64,000 bases of DNA from an uncultured Caulobacterales bacterium. GTDB lineage: Bacteria; Pseudomonadota; Alphaproteobacteria; Caulobacterales; Caulobacteraceae. Positions 54,531-63,599 of the stretch are shown here, in pieces (position 1 is the first letter of the stretch; each line of letters opens with the position of its first letter). A program made the position numbers and the translations under genes. Below the pieces are notes generated by a model. The model was given only the letters and a program-made list of their open reading frames with translations. It was not told where the DNA came from and did not search any database. The stretch lies in contig CAIOYC010000033.1 of assembly GCA_903862425.1 (NCBI GenBank), forward strand, positions 33,037 through 97,036. The letters run 5' to 3'.

Positions 54531-55940
54531 ATGGGCATCGCAGACAAGAAGCTGTTTCTGGGCGGGCGACTGAAGCGCCTGCGCCGCGATCTCGGCGTGA
54601 CCCAGGCCGCCATGGCCGAGCAGCTCAAGGTCTCGGCCAGCTATCTCAATCTGCTGGAGCGAAACCAGCGCCCGGTTACCGCCCAGGTCTTGCTGCGGCT
54701 GGCGGACGCCTTCGACCTCGACCTGCGCAGCCTGTCCGCCGACGAACCGGGTGGCGGCGCCGGCCTGGAGGAGGCGCTGTCCGACAAGATGTTCGCCGAT
54801 CTCGCCATCGGCCGCCATGAGGCCGCCGAGGTGTCCGAACTGTCGCCGGGTCTAGCGGAGGCGTTCGTGCGCCTCTACCGCGCCTATCTCGACCGTGGCG
54901 CGCTGATCGACCTCGGCGCCTTCGACGGGCGCGACAGCCTGCAGAGCCCGACGGACTGGGTGCGCGACCTGGTGAGCGCCCAACGCAATCACTTCGCGGA
55001 GCTCGAGGTCCTCGCCGAAGGACTGCTGCGTGAGATGAACGCCGATCCGCGCGATCTGGCGCCGATGGTGCGAGAGCGGCTGCAGATCGGTTTCGGCGTG
55101 CGCACCCGCGTCATGCCCATCGAGGTGATGACCGGCGCCCTGCGCCGCTATGACCATCACCGCAAGCAGCTGCTCGTCGCCGAAACCCTGGCCCCGGCCA
55201 GCCGCACCTTCGCCATGGCTTTTCAGCTCGGCCAGCTGGAGCACGGCGAGGAGATGACGCGCATCGCCGAGCGCTTCGCACCGCCCGACCGCGCCACCCT
55301 GCAGCAGTTCAAGGTCTTCCTCGGCAACTATCTGGCGGCGGCGATGATGACGCCCTACGCCAAGTTTCTCGCCGCCCTGGAGGAGACGGGTTACGACATT
55401 GAACGGGTCCGCTCGCGGTTCGGTGTGTCGTTCGAACAGGCGGCGCAGCGGCTCACCACCCTGGACCGTCCCGGCGCGCGCGGCATCCCCTTCTTCATGG
55501 TGCGGGTGGATGCGGCGGGCAATATCTCCAAGCGCTATTCCAGCGGCCCCTTCCCCTTTTCCCGCTTCGGGGGCACCTGCCCGCGTTGGAACGTACACGA
55601 CAGCTTCAAGACGCCCGGCCGGACCATCACCCAGGCGATCGAGACGCCGGACGGGGAGCGCTATTTCACTCTGTCGCGCACGGTTCGCCGGGCCGCTGGC
55701 CTCCTGGCCGGGATCGAGGATGAGCTGGCCATCGGCCTCGGATGCGAGCTGAAATATGCCGACAGGCTGATCTACGCCAAGGGGCTCGACATGGTCGCCC
55801 CCGCGGTGGTGGAGGTCGGCCCGGCTTGTCGCATCTGCGAACGGCGCCAGTGCCCGCAACGCGCGGCCGCGCCCGTCAACCGGGTAGTGCTGGTGGAAGA
55901 GGGCGTGAAGAGCATCTCCTCGTTTCCTTTCGCCACCTGA
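54531..55940 (+). CDS. Short-chain fatty acyl regulator, ScfR/RamB type (XRE + ImmA/IrrE-like + DUF2083)
   Basis: A 469-residue transcription regulator. An XRE helix-turn-helix opens it at about 8-65 (KRLRRDLGVTQAAMAEQLKVSASYLNLLERN, in pieces). The ImmA/IrrE-like middle lacks the HExxH zinc motif. The DUF2083 end has the cysteine block PACRICERRQCPQRAA. Homologues (RamB in actinobacteria, ScfR in other bacteria) control acetate and fatty-acid genes including aceA and aceB; it diverges from aceA. The longer frame opening at 54480 is less likely because it lacks a close binding site. Confidence 0.92.
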   Translation: MGIADKKLFLGGRLKRLRRDLGVTQAAMAEQLKVSASYLNLLERNQRPVTAQVLLRLADAFDLDLRSLSADEPGGGAGLEEALSDKMFADLAIGRHEAAEVSELSPGLAEAFVRLYRAYLDRGALIDLGAFDGRDSLQSPTDWVRDLVSAQRNHFAELEVLAEGLLREMNADPRDLAPMVRERLQIGFGVRTRVMPIEVMTGALRRYDHHRKQLLVAETLAPASRTFAMAFQLGQLEHGEEMTRIAERFAPPDRATLQQFKVFLGNYLAAAMMTPYAKFLAALEETGYDIERVRSRFGVSFEQAAQRLTTLDRPGARGIPFFMVRVDAAGNISKRYSSGPFPFSRFGGTCPRWNVHDSFKTPGRTITQAIETPDGERYFTLSRTVRRAAGLLAGIEDELAIGLGCELKYADRLIYAKGLDMVAPAVVEVGPACRICERRQCPQRAAAPVNRVVLVEEGVKSISSFPFAT

Positions 55941-55955
55941 GGCGCAAACGCGACT

Positions 55956-56405
55956 TCAGCTGCGCTTTCGCAGCGGTCGATTGAACGTGTCGCCAGCCTG
56001 ATCGAACCCCGTCGCGAGACAGAATTCGCGCAGGTGATCCGCCTTCATCGGCGCCGTCAGCCTGAGCTCGCCGCAGCCCGCCGAGCGCGCCGCCTGGGAC
56101 GCCGCCTTCAGCAACAGCCGCCCGATTCCCTTTCGACGCTGCTCCGGATAGACCAGCAGCGCGGTGACCTGGGCGACCTTGAGCTCGTCAAAGAGCGTCC
56201 AGCTCCAGTTCAGCGCGATGACGCCGCTGGGCGGTCCCCAGTCCACAGCGAGCAGCACCAGACCTGGCTGGACGAGGATGCCTTCAAGGCGCCGCGCCAA
56301 GCCCTGCGGATCGACGCTTCCGCCGGCGGTCCGGATCAGTTCTGCGAGCCCTTCCGCATCCACCGCATCGGCAGACCGGATCGCAAGGCCATACCGGTTG
56401 GACAC
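55956..56405 (-). CDS. GNAT-family N-acetyltransferase
   Basis: A 149-residue acetyl-CoA-dependent transferase. The AT-binding motif VTALLVYPEQRRKGIGRLLLKAASQAA (in pieces: V-x-x-x-Y-P-E-x-R-x-x-G-I-G) and the end block ELRLTAPMKADHLREFCLATGF are typical. It follows the ScfR-like gene convergently. Substrate unknown. Confidence 0.88.
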   Translation of the reverse strand: MSNRYGLAIRSADAVDAEGLAELIRTAGGSVDPQGLARRLEGILVQPGLVLLAVDWGPPSGVIALNWSWTLFDELKVAQVTALLVYPEQRRKGIGRLLLKAASQAARSAGCGELRLTAPMKADHLREFCLATGFDQAGDTFNRPLRKRS

Positions 56406-56429
56406 GGCTACAACGCTTCGACGGAAAGC

Positions 56430-57707
56430 TCAGCGCAGGGCGGGATAGAGATCCTCCACGTGGCCGTCATAGGGCTCCGGCGTCACGTCGATCAGCCGCG
56501 CCAGCAGGCCGTAGACGTCGGTGTTGGGGAAGGGTTTCAGCACCACGTGCGGGAAGATCTTGGGGCCGTTGGCGATGAACAGGGCGCCCATCAGCGGATC
56601 GGCCGGATCATAGCCGTGCTCGCCCATCAGCGGATGCTTCTCCTTGGCCTCGCGCTCGTGCGTGGTCAGCAACCAACCGGTGTCGGCGATGCAGACAATG
56701 GGCGGAATGCGGGGATTGGTTCCGTATTGCAGCCGCTTGGGGATGGCCGCCTTGCGATAGCAGGTGGCGTGCTCGTGGCGCGCCAGCAACTTCGCCTCGA
56801 CGCCCGGCGAGGACGGCACAAGGCCCGCCACGGCCGCGCCCGTCACGATGCGGAAGCTCGCCGGGTCGGCCCAGTCGTCCATGTAGATCCGCTGGTTCAT
56901 CGGCGTGGCGGCCATACCGTGGTCGGCCAGAATGACCAGATTGGCTTTCAGCCCCCTCGCCTTAAGCCCCGCCACCAGGCGTCCGATGGCCTGATCGACC
57001 ACGCCCAATGCCTGGCCGACTTCCGGCGAATCCGGGCCATGGTCATGTCCCGCCGTATCCACCACGTCGAAATAGAGGGTGAGGAACTGGGGGCGCTGAT
57101 CGAGCGGCAGGTCCAGCCAGCTCAGCAGCTTGTCCACCCGAGCATCGGATGTAACGGTCTTGTCGAAGGCGGAATAGTAGCTCGGACGAACACCCTGGAT
57201 GTCCGCCTCCGAGCCCGGCCAGAACTCGGTGCCCGCGCGGATGCCGGCGCGCTCGGCCGTGACCCAGATGGGGGTCGCCTCGTCCCACGACCTGCGATCC
57301 AGCACCGCCGCCTTGCTGGCCATGCGGAACTTGCCGTCGGGCAGCGCGGGGTCCTCGAAGGTATTGTTGACGATGCCGTTGTGGTCCGGAACCTTACCGG
57401 TGACGATCGTATAGTGATTAGGGAAGGTGATCGACGGGAAGGACGGCAGCATGCGCTCCGCGCGTGCGCCGCCATCGGCCAGGGCCTTCAGGTTAGGCGT
57501 CAGGCCACGATCGAGATAGTCGGCGCGAAAGCCGTCGATGGAGACCAGGATGGTGGGGATCGGCGCCTGAGGCGGCAGGGCCACCCGGCGGTGGTGGGGC
57601 TCGCGCGGTCCAAGCCCGGCATAGTCGCGATAAGCCTTTTCCGCTGCGCATCCAACCAGCGAAGCGGCCGCCGCCGCAACCACCGCCCACCGAACCCAAG
57701 CCCGCAT
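56430..57707 (-). CDS. Nucleotide pyrophosphatase/phosphodiesterase-like lipoprotein
   Basis: A 425-residue exported enzyme of the alkaline-phosphatase superfamily, NPP branch. The signal ends at the lipobox LVGC (Cys20). Metal and nucleophile sites are readable: SIDGFRADYL, SFPSITFPNHYTIVTG with the nucleophilic Thr, DTAGHDHGP, ADHGM and GEHGYDP. By family it splits phosphodiester or pyrophosphate bonds of nucleotides outside the cytoplasm. It lies just downstream of the ribosomal terminator on the same strand. Confidence 0.9.
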   Translation of the reverse strand: MRAWVRWAVVAAAAASLVGCAAEKAYRDYAGLGPREPHHRRVALPPQAPIPTILVSIDGFRADYLDRGLTPNLKALADGGARAERMLPSFPSITFPNHYTIVTGKVPDHNGIVNNTFEDPALPDGKFRMASKAAVLDRRSWDEATPIWVTAERAGIRAGTEFWPGSEADIQGVRPSYYSAFDKTVTSDARVDKLLSWLDLPLDQRPQFLTLYFDVVDTAGHDHGPDSPEVGQALGVVDQAIGRLVAGLKARGLKANLVILADHGMAATPMNQRIYMDDWADPASFRIVTGAAVAGLVPSSPGVEAKLLARHEHATCYRKAAIPKRLQYGTNPRIPPIVCIADTGWLLTTHEREAKEKHPLMGEHGYDPADPLMGALFIANGPKIFPHVVLKPFPNTDVYGLLARLIDVTPEPYDGHVEDLYPALR

Positions 57708-57722
57708 CGCCTGCTCCAGATA

Positions 57723-57756
57723 CAGAAAACCCCGGAGGCCAAGGCCATCCGGGGTT
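57723..57756 (-). terminator. Intrinsic terminator of the rpsM-rpsK-rpoA-rplQ unit
   Basis: On the minus strand AACCCCGGA pairs with TCCGGGGTT, with an inner GGCC-TT-GGCC extension, and TTTTCTG follows at once. It lies 39 bases after the rplQ stop. This is a classic rho-independent terminator. Confidence 0.85.
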
Positions 57757-57794
57757 CGCTATAGCAGGCCTTGGCCCACCGTATATGTCAGAGG

Positions 57795-58205
57795 CTATTC
57801 CTCGTCGCCGCCGTAAACCGGACCCGAATCCAGGCCCTTGGCGTCCACGTCGCGGTCGACGAATTCGATCACCGCCATCGGCGCGTTGTCGCCATGGCGA
57901 TAGCCGGCCTTCAGCACGCGGATATAGCCGCCCTGACGCTCGGAGTAGCGCGGCCCGAGGGTGGCGAACAGCTTGCCGACCTGGGTGATGTCGCGCACCT
58001 GGCTGATGGCCTGACGACGAGCGTGCAGGTCGCCGCGCTTGGCCAGGGTGACCAGCTTCTCGACGAAGGGACGCAGTTCCTTGGCCTTGGGCAGGGTGGT
58101 GACGATCTGCTCGTGCTTGATCAGGCTGGCCGCCATGTTGGCGAACATCGCCGTGCGGTGAGCCGTGGTGCGGCCGAGTTTGCGGTGGGCGTTACCGTGA
58201 CGCAT
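57795..58205 (-). CDS. rplQ: 50S ribosomal protein L17
   Basis: A 136-residue ribosomal protein ([17 protein letters not shown] and [21 protein letters not shown]). It has an acidic C-terminal tail (DDEE-like GGDEE). Start 58205 is the canonical MRHG; the frame opens ten codons earlier without support. Last gene of the alpha-operon segment, followed by the terminator. Confidence 0.98.
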   Translation of the reverse strand: MRHGNAHRKLGRTTAHRTAMFANMAASLIKHEQIVTTLPKAKELRPFVEKLVTLAKRGDLHARRQAISQVRDITQVGKLFATLGPRYSERQGGYIRVLKAGYRHGDNAPMAVIEFVDRDVDAKGLDSGPVYGGDEE

Positions 58206-58383
58206 GGTTCTAAAACTCCAGGGCCTCTGGCCCACCTTGGCGCCCCAGCTCAGCTGGCAAGCGACCGTTCATCCAACTCCAGCCCGTCCCCCCGGCTGGC
58301 CCTCGCGAAGCGCTGGGGTCCTCCACCGCGACGCGGCTTCAACGGACCCGGACCCGAAGGCCCGGAGCAGCGCGGATAGACTC

Positions 58384-59400
58384 TTAGATCTGATCTTCGA
58401 ACTTCTTGGCCAGGTCTTCGATGTTTTCCGGCGGCCAGTTCGGCACGTCCATGCCGAGGTGCAGGCCCATTCCGCCGAGCACTTCCTTGATCTCGTTCAA
58501 GGACTTGCGGCCGAAGTTCGGGGTACGAAGCATTTCGCCCTCGGTCTTCTGGATCAGGTCGCCGATGTAGACGATGTTGTCGTTCTTCAGGCAGTTGGCC
58601 GAACGCACCGACAGCTCCAGCTCGTCCACCTTCTTCAGCAGGGCCGGGTTGAAGGGCAGTTCCGGCTTGGCCTCGCCCACCACGGCCTTCTTGGGCTCGT
58701 CGAAGGTGATGAACAACTGGAGCTGGTCCTGCAGGATGCGAGCGGCATAGGCCACCGCGTCCACCGGCGTCACGGCCCCGTTGGTTTCGACTTCGAGGAT
58801 CAGCTTGTCGTAGTCGAGCGATTGACCCTGACGCGTGGGCTCGACGCGATAGGCGACGCGCTTGACCGGCGAATACAGGGCGTCGACCGCGATCAGGCCG
58901 ATCGGCGCGTCTTCCGGACGGTTCTTGTCGGCGGAGACATAGCCCTTGCCGTTCTGCACGGTGAACTCGACGCGCACCGAGGCGCCTTCGTCAAGGGTCA
59001 TCAGCACGTGATCGGTGTTGAGGATTTCGATGTCCGACGGCGCGTCGATCTGGCCGGCGGTGACCGGGCCGGGACCTTCGGCACGAAGCGTCATGCGCTT
59101 CGGACCTTCGGAGTGCATGCGCAGGGCGAGCTGCTTGATATTGAGAACGATATCGACCACGTCCTCCCGCACGCCCTCGATGGAGGAGAATTCGTGCACC
59201 ACGCCGTCGATCTGGATGGCGGTGACGGCGGCGCCCTGCAGCGAGGACAGGAGCACCCGACGGAGGGCGTTGCCGAGGGTGACGCCGAAGCCGCGCTCGA
59301 GCGGTTCAGCAATCATCCGGGCCTTGCGCTGAGCGTCCTTGCCGATCTCGATCTGCGGCTTTTCAGGACGGATCAGCTCTTGCCAGTTTCTTTCGATCAC
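58384..59400 (-). CDS. rpoA: RNA polymerase alpha subunit
   Basis: A 338-residue subunit. The N-terminal dimerisation domain includes [25 protein letters not shown] (in pieces) and the C-terminal DNA/activator-binding domain contains [19 protein letters not shown] and [13 protein letters not shown]. Standard length. It follows rpsK by about 70 bases and precedes rplQ by 178. Confidence 0.98.
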   Translation of the reverse strand: MIERNWQELIRPEKPQIEIGKDAQRKARMIAEPLERGFGVTLGNALRRVLLSSLQGAAVTAIQIDGVVHEFSSIEGVREDVVDIVLNIKQLALRMHSEGPKRMTLRAEGPGPVTAGQIDAPSDIEILNTDHVLMTLDEGASVRVEFTVQNGKGYVSADKNRPEDAPIGLIAVDALYSPVKRVAYRVEPTRQGQSLDYDKLILEVETNGAVTPVDAVAYAARILQDQLQLFITFDEPKKAVVGEAKPELPFNPALLKKVDELELSVRSANCLKNDNIVYIGDLIQKTEGEMLRTPNFGRKSLNEIKEVLGGMGLHLGMDVPNWPPENIEDLAKKFEDQI

Positions 59401-59469
59401 GGGGGGTCTCTCGAACGGATTACAGGCGCAGCCGGGGGGCTGCGCCTCGGGTAGACAGGCGAGGTCCGA

Positions 59470-59859
59470 TTAGACGCGGCGGCGCTTGGGCGGGCGGCAG
59501 CCGTTGTGCGGGATCGGGGTCACATCGCGGATGGTGGAGATGGTGAAGCCCACCGACTGGAGCGCGCGGAGCGCCGACTCACGACCAGAACCGGGACCGG
59601 AGACGTTGACTTCCAGCGTCTTCACGCCGTGCTCCATGGCCTTCTTGCCCGCGTCCTCAGCGGCGACCTGGGCGGCGTAGGGGGTCGACTTACGCGAACC
59701 CTTGAACCCCATGGTGCCGGCCGAAGACCAGGAGATCGCGTTGCCCTGGGCGTCGGTGATCGTGATCATGGTGTTGTTGAACGAGGCGTTCACATGCGCC
59801 ACGCCCGAGGTGATGTTCTTGCGTTCGCGCTTTTTGACGCGAGCCGGTTCCTTGGCCAT
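59470..59859 (-). CDS. rpsK: 30S ribosomal protein S11
   Basis: A 129-residue protein with the S11 hallmarks [35 protein letters not shown] and [16 protein letters not shown] at the end. Starts six bases after the rpsM stop. Confidence 0.98.
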   Translation of the reverse strand: MAKEPARVKKRERKNITSGVAHVNASFNNTMITITDAQGNAISWSSAGTMGFKGSRKSTPYAAQVAAEDAGKKAMEHGVKTLEVNVSGPGSGRESALRALQSVGFTISTIRDVTPIPHNGCRPPKRRRV

Positions 59860-59865
59860 CTGATC

Positions 59866-60234
59866 TTACTTTTTCTTGCCGGCGATCGGCTTGGCAGGAC
59901 CCTTGCGGGTACGGGCATTGGTGTGGGTGCGTTGGCCATGGACCGGCAGACCCTTGCGGTGCCGCAGGCCACGATAGGACGCGAGGTCCATCAGGCGCTT
60001 GATGTTCATTTGCGTTTCGCGGCGCAGGTCGCCCTCGACAGTGTAGTCGCGGTCGATCGCTTCGCGGATCTGCAGCACTTCGGCGTCGGTGAGTTGGTTC
60101 ACGCGACGGGATTCTTCGATGCCCACCTTGTCCATGATTTCCTTGGCGACCCGAGGGCCGACGCCATGGATGTACTGCAGCGCGATCTCGACGCGCTTGT
60201 TGGTGGGGATATTGACGCCTGCGATACGGGCCAC
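59866..60234 (-). CDS. rpsM: 30S ribosomal protein S13
   Basis: A 122-residue protein beginning with GTG ([18 protein letters not shown]) after AGGAGA. It has [15 protein letters not shown] and ends with [21 protein letters not shown] (in pieces). It is first in the unit rpsM-rpsK-rpoA-rplQ, with its own promoter upstream. Confidence 0.98.
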   Translation of the reverse strand: MARIAGVNIPTNKRVEIALQYIHGVGPRVAKEIMDKVGIEESRRVNQLTDAEVLQIREAIDRDYTVEGDLRRETQMNIKRLMDLASYRGLRHRKGLPVHGQRTHTNARTRKGPAKPIAGKKK

Positions 60235-60677
60235 TTAGCTTATTCTCCTGGTCGCGCACAGACGCGAAAAAAGTCCCGGCCCCACTCGGTCAGTGGCGCA
60301 GGAGACCGGCGCGACCATGCGCCCTTTCGCGGAAGCCGAGCGTTATAGGCGTGTTTGCAAATCCGTCAACCGGTTGTTGACGGGATATCCGCAAGAATCT
60401 CGCCCCTCCGGTTCGAAACCTGCCGCGCGGTCAGTGCCAGGCCAGCTGGCCTTCCTCAGCCCGCAGACGTCGGCGTACGGCGGCGCTCCACGGACCCCAG
60501 AAACGGCGCGGTAGAAATGGGGCGCGCGGCAGCCGGTGCGCCAGGCGTACCCAGGCTGGACCGCGCAAAGGGCGGCGACCCGTTCGCCTTGTTCTGTAAC
60601 CGTACCGTGTCACGTTTTGGCGCGTTAGCCCTCGACCTGCGGTCAAAGGGGCAACGGCCGTGCCATCAGCGACGGTA
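60235..60677. other. 443-bp gap between rpsM and adk
   Basis: No coding frame here looks real. It holds the promoter at 60342-60369, an inverted repeat over its -35 box (CCGTCAAC, five bases, GTTGACGG; 60363-60383), and a leader of about 100 bases. The leader has a CCACT/AGTGG hairpin (60282-60296) and a run of six U in the RNA (60267-60272). An attenuator is possible but weak. No terminator after adk was recognised. Confidence 0.6.
60342..60369 (-). promoter_or_regulatory. Housekeeping promoter of the rpsM unit
   Basis: On the minus strand: TTGACG (60369-60364), 16-base spacer, TATAAC (60347-60342). It is close to the Caulobacter housekeeping consensus TTGACGS...GCTANAWC. Start of transcription would be about 60335, giving a leader of about 100 bases before the rpsM GTG. 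Confidence 0.7.
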
Positions 60678-61244
60678 TTAGGCGTGCTTGAGCGCCTGGT
60701 CGATCTCGGCGGCCACGGCGTCCATGGCGCCCATGCCATCGACCTCCACCAGCTTCCCCTGCGTCTGGTAGTAGGGCAGCAGAGGCGCGGTCTGGTCGTT
60801 ATAGGCTTTCAAGCGCACGGCGTAGGATTCCGGATTGTCGTCCGGGCGGCCCTGGTCGGCGAAGCGCTTGGCGATGCGTTCGAGCAGTTCGGTCTCATTG
60901 ACCTTCAGCCGCACCACCACGTCGATCTGACCGCCGCGCGCCTTCAGCATGGCGTCCAGAGCCTCGGCCTGGGCCACGGTGCGGGGAAAGCCGTCGAAGA
61001 TGGCGCCGCCGGCGCTCTCGGCCTCCGGCAGGCGCTCCTCGATCAAGGCGATGACGATCTCGTCGGAGACGAGGTCGCCGCGCTGGATGATACCCTTGAC
61101 CCGTTCGCCGAGCTCGGAGCCCGAGGCGATGGCGGCGCGCAGCATGTCGCCGGTGGACAGCTGGACCATGCCGCGTCCATCCACCAGCCGCTTCGCCTGG
61201 GTGCCCTTTCCGGCCGCGGGCGGGCCGAACAGGATCAGGTTCAC
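60678..61244 (-). CDS. adk: Adenylate kinase (short form)
   Basis: Interconverts ATP+AMP and 2 ADP. The 188 residues begin at GTG overlapping the secY stop (GTGA). The P-loop is GPPAAGKGT, and DGFPRTVAQAEALD and RPDDNPESYAVRL are standard. The zinc/LID insertion is missing; this short form is usual in alphaproteobacteria. Confidence 0.97.
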   Translation of the reverse strand: MNLILFGPPAAGKGTQAKRLVDGRGMVQLSTGDMLRAAIASGSELGERVKGIIQRGDLVSDEIVIALIEERLPEAESAGGAIFDGFPRTVAQAEALDAMLKARGGQIDVVVRLKVNETELLERIAKRFADQGRPDDNPESYAVRLKAYNDQTAPLLPYYQTQGKLVEVDGMGAMDAVAAEIDQALKHA

Positions 61245-62605
61245 CGGGCGCCCCGGATCGCGGGCGTGCGACCGGCCTTGAGCTTGGACTTCTTGATTAG
61301 GCCTTCATACTGGTGCGCCAGCAGATGGGACTGGATTTGCGCCACCGTATCCATGGTCACCGTCACGGCGATCAAGATCGAGGTGCCGCCGAGGGTGAAG
61401 GCGTTGTTCACGCTGTACATGGCCTCGGGCACCAGACAAACCACGGTGATATAGGCGGCGCCGAGCACGGTCAGGCGAGTCAGCACATAGTCGAGATATT
61501 CCGCCGTGCGCTTGCCGGGCCGGATGCCGGGCAGGAAGCCGCCGTACTTGCGCAGGTTCTCCGCCGTCTCGTCGGGATTGAACACGATCGAGGTGTAGAA
61601 GAACGAGAAGAAGATCATCAGCAGCGCATACAGCAGCATATGCAGCGGCTGACCCATCTGCAGCTGACCGGAGATGCCCGGCAGCCACTGGAGCCAGGCC
61701 GGCAGGCTGGCGGCGTTGATGAAGCCGAGCGCCGTCGCTGGCAGGGCCAGCAGCGACGAGGCGAAGATCGGCGGGATCACCCCGGCGGTGTTGATCTTCA
61801 GCGGCATGAAGGAGCTATCGCCGCCATACATGCGGTTGCCCACCTGGCGCTTGGGGTACTGAACCAAGAGCCGGCGCTGCGAGCGTTCCATGAACACGAT
61901 GGCCATCACCACGGCCACGGCCAGAACGGCGATCACCAGCAGGATGAAGGGACTGACGGAGCCCGTGCGGGTGAGCGAGAACAGCCGCAGTACCTCGCTC
62001 GGCGCCTGGGCGACGATGCCGGCGAAGATGATCAGGCTGACGCCATTGCCGACGCCTCGCGCGGTGATCTGCTCGCCCAGCCACATGAGGAACAGAGTAC
62101 CGCCGGTGAGGGTGGCGATGGTGGAGACCAAGAAGAACAGGCCGGGGTCCTGCACGACGCCGCGCGAACTCTGCAGCCCCATGGCGATGCCGAAGGACTG
62201 GGCCAGGGCCAACACCACGGTGAGGTAGCGGGTATACTGGTTGAGCGTCTTGCGCCCCGCCTCGCCGCCTTCCTTGCGCAGTTTTTCCCACGGGCCATAG
62301 ATCGTGCCCATGAGCTGGATGATGATGGAGGCCGAGATGTACGGCATCACGTTCAGCGAGAAGATCGCCATGCGCGAAACAGCGCCGCCCGAGAACATGT
62401 TGAACATGCCCAGGATGCCCTTGGCCTGACCGGCGAAGGCCTGCTGGAACGCCGCCAGGTCCACGCCCGGAATCGGGATGTAGGCGCCAAGGCGGTAGAC
62501 GATCAACGCGCCCAGCGTGAACCACAGGCGCTTATGCAGGTCGGTCGCCCGCGCAAACGCACTGAAGTTCAGGTTGGCGGCCAGTTGTTCTGCGGCCGAA
62601 GCCAT
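61241..62605 (-). CDS. secY: Preprotein translocase subunit SecY
   Basis: Ten-helix pore of the Sec translocon, 454 residues. It shows IPIPGVDLAAF, GGAVSRMAIFSLNVMPYISASIIIQL and YFLDYV-like AEYLDYVLTRLT. Start 62605 (MASAAEQLAANL) has GGGGAG eight bases ahead; an ATG ten codons upstream lacks one. adk overlaps its stop. Confidence 0.98.
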   Translation of the reverse strand: MASAAEQLAANLNFSAFARATDLHKRLWFTLGALIVYRLGAYIPIPGVDLAAFQQAFAGQAKGILGMFNMFSGGAVSRMAIFSLNVMPYISASIIIQLMGTIYGPWEKLRKEGGEAGRKTLNQYTRYLTVVLALAQSFGIAMGLQSSRGVVQDPGLFFLVSTIATLTGGTLFLMWLGEQITARGVGNGVSLIIFAGIVAQAPSEVLRLFSLTRTGSVSPFILLVIAVLAVAVVMAIVFMERSQRRLLVQYPKRQVGNRMYGGDSSFMPLKINTAGVIPPIFASSLLALPATALGFINAASLPAWLQWLPGISGQLQMGQPLHMLLYALLMIFFSFFYTSIVFNPDETAENLRKYGGFLPGIRPGKRTAEYLDYVLTRLTVLGAAYITVVCLVPEAMYSVNNAFTLGGTSILIAVTVTMDTVAQIQSHLLAHQYEGLIKKSKLKAGRTPAIRGAR

Positions 62606-62768
62606 AGGCACTCCCCGATCAGATTCTTGGGCCACACATAGGGGGCTGAAGCGGGCTTGTCATCCGCGCTCGGCGATCAAGGCGCCGGCGCGGCAAAGCG
62701 TCCTTCAGGACCGACCAGGACCCGGCTCGGAACGACGGTGGACGGAATGCCCTACCGCCTCTCGCATG

Positions 62769-62796
62769 AAAACCGCCCTTCGCTCTGCGAGGGCGG
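62769..62796 (-). terminator. Intrinsic terminator between rplO and secY
   Basis: On the minus strand CCGCCCTCGC pairs with GCGAAGGGCGG (one bulged A), loop AGA, then TTTTC. It lies 25 bases after the rplO stop and 164 bases before secY. It would part the spc-type genes from secY-adk, or act as a partial attenuator. Confidence 0.75.
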
Positions 62797-62820
62797 CGAT
62801 TTCATGCCGGTGGTCGAGCC

Positions 62821-63306
62821 CTAGGCTTCCGCCTCGGCCTTTTCCTTACGGGTGAGGGTCAGCGAACCGCCGGCCTTCTCGATCGCTTCCTTGGCCGAGG
62901 CCGAAGCGGAGTAGGCGGTGATGGTCAGCTTGCCGGAAATCTCGCCGTGGCCGAGCAGGCGCACGCCGTCCTTTTCGCGACGGATCACGCCGGCGCCAAT
63001 GAGGGCGGCCGCGTCGATCGGCTGGGTCGGGTCAAGGCGCTTGGCCTCGATGGCCTTGGCGATGCGCCACAGGTTCACTTCGGCGAACTTCAGGGCCGAC
63101 GGATTGTTGAAGCCGCGCTTCGGCATCCGCATGTGCAGCGGCATCTGGCCGCCTTCGAACTGCTTGAAGCCGTGGCCGGTACGGGACTTTTGGCCCTTCA
63201 CGCCGCGACCGCCGGTCTTGCCCTTGCCGGAACCAGGGCCGCGACCGATGCGCATGCGCGCCTTGTGCGAGCCTTCGGCGGGGGAAAGTTCGTTCAGCTT
63301 CGTCAT
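62821..63306 (-). CDS. rplO: 50S ribosomal protein L15
   Basis: A 161-residue ribosomal protein: [42 protein letters not shown] (in pieces) and the L15 signature [18 protein letters not shown]. Followed by a strong intrinsic terminator. Confidence 0.98.
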   Translation of the reverse strand: MTKLNELSPAEGSHKARMRIGRGPGSGKGKTGGRGVKGQKSRTGHGFKQFEGGQMPLHMRMPKRGFNNPSALKFAEVNLWRIAKAIEAKRLDPTQPIDAAALIGAGVIRREKDGVRLLGHGEISGKLTITAYSASASAKEAIEKAGGSLTLTRKEKAEAEA

Positions 63307-63381
63307 GATGCCTTCTCCTGAGAGTATGCGCCCGGCGGATGCCGGACTCGGCTTGATTGGGTGGTCGAAGGGATGGAGGGC

Positions 63382-63588
63382 TTAGCCCTCCACCACCTCC
63401 ACCATGTGGGCGACTTTGGCGATCATGCCGCGCACGGAGGGGGTATCCTCCAGGGTGCGCTCGCGGCCGAGCTTGTTCAGGCCGAGGCCCGCCAGCGTGG
63501 CGCGTTGATCGTCCTTGCGGCGGATCGGGCTGCCGATCTGGCGCACGGTCACCGTCTTGGCTTCAGTCTTCGTCGGGGCCTTGGCCAT
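63382..63588 (-). CDS. rpmD: 50S ribosomal protein L30
   Basis: A 68-residue protein ([20 protein letters not shown] and [22 protein letters not shown]). Sits between rpsE and rplO in the usual order. Confidence 0.97.
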   Translation of the reverse strand: MAKAPTKTEAKTVTVRQIGSPIRRKDDQRATLAGLGLNKLGRERTLEDTPSVRGMIAKVAHMVEVVEG

Positions 63589-63599
63589 GATCGTATTCC

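Noticed and set aside
60355..60681. Open frame in the adk-rpsM gap
   Set aside because: Overlaps the rpsM promoter region, Arg/Pro-rich, no start signal; taken as non-coding.
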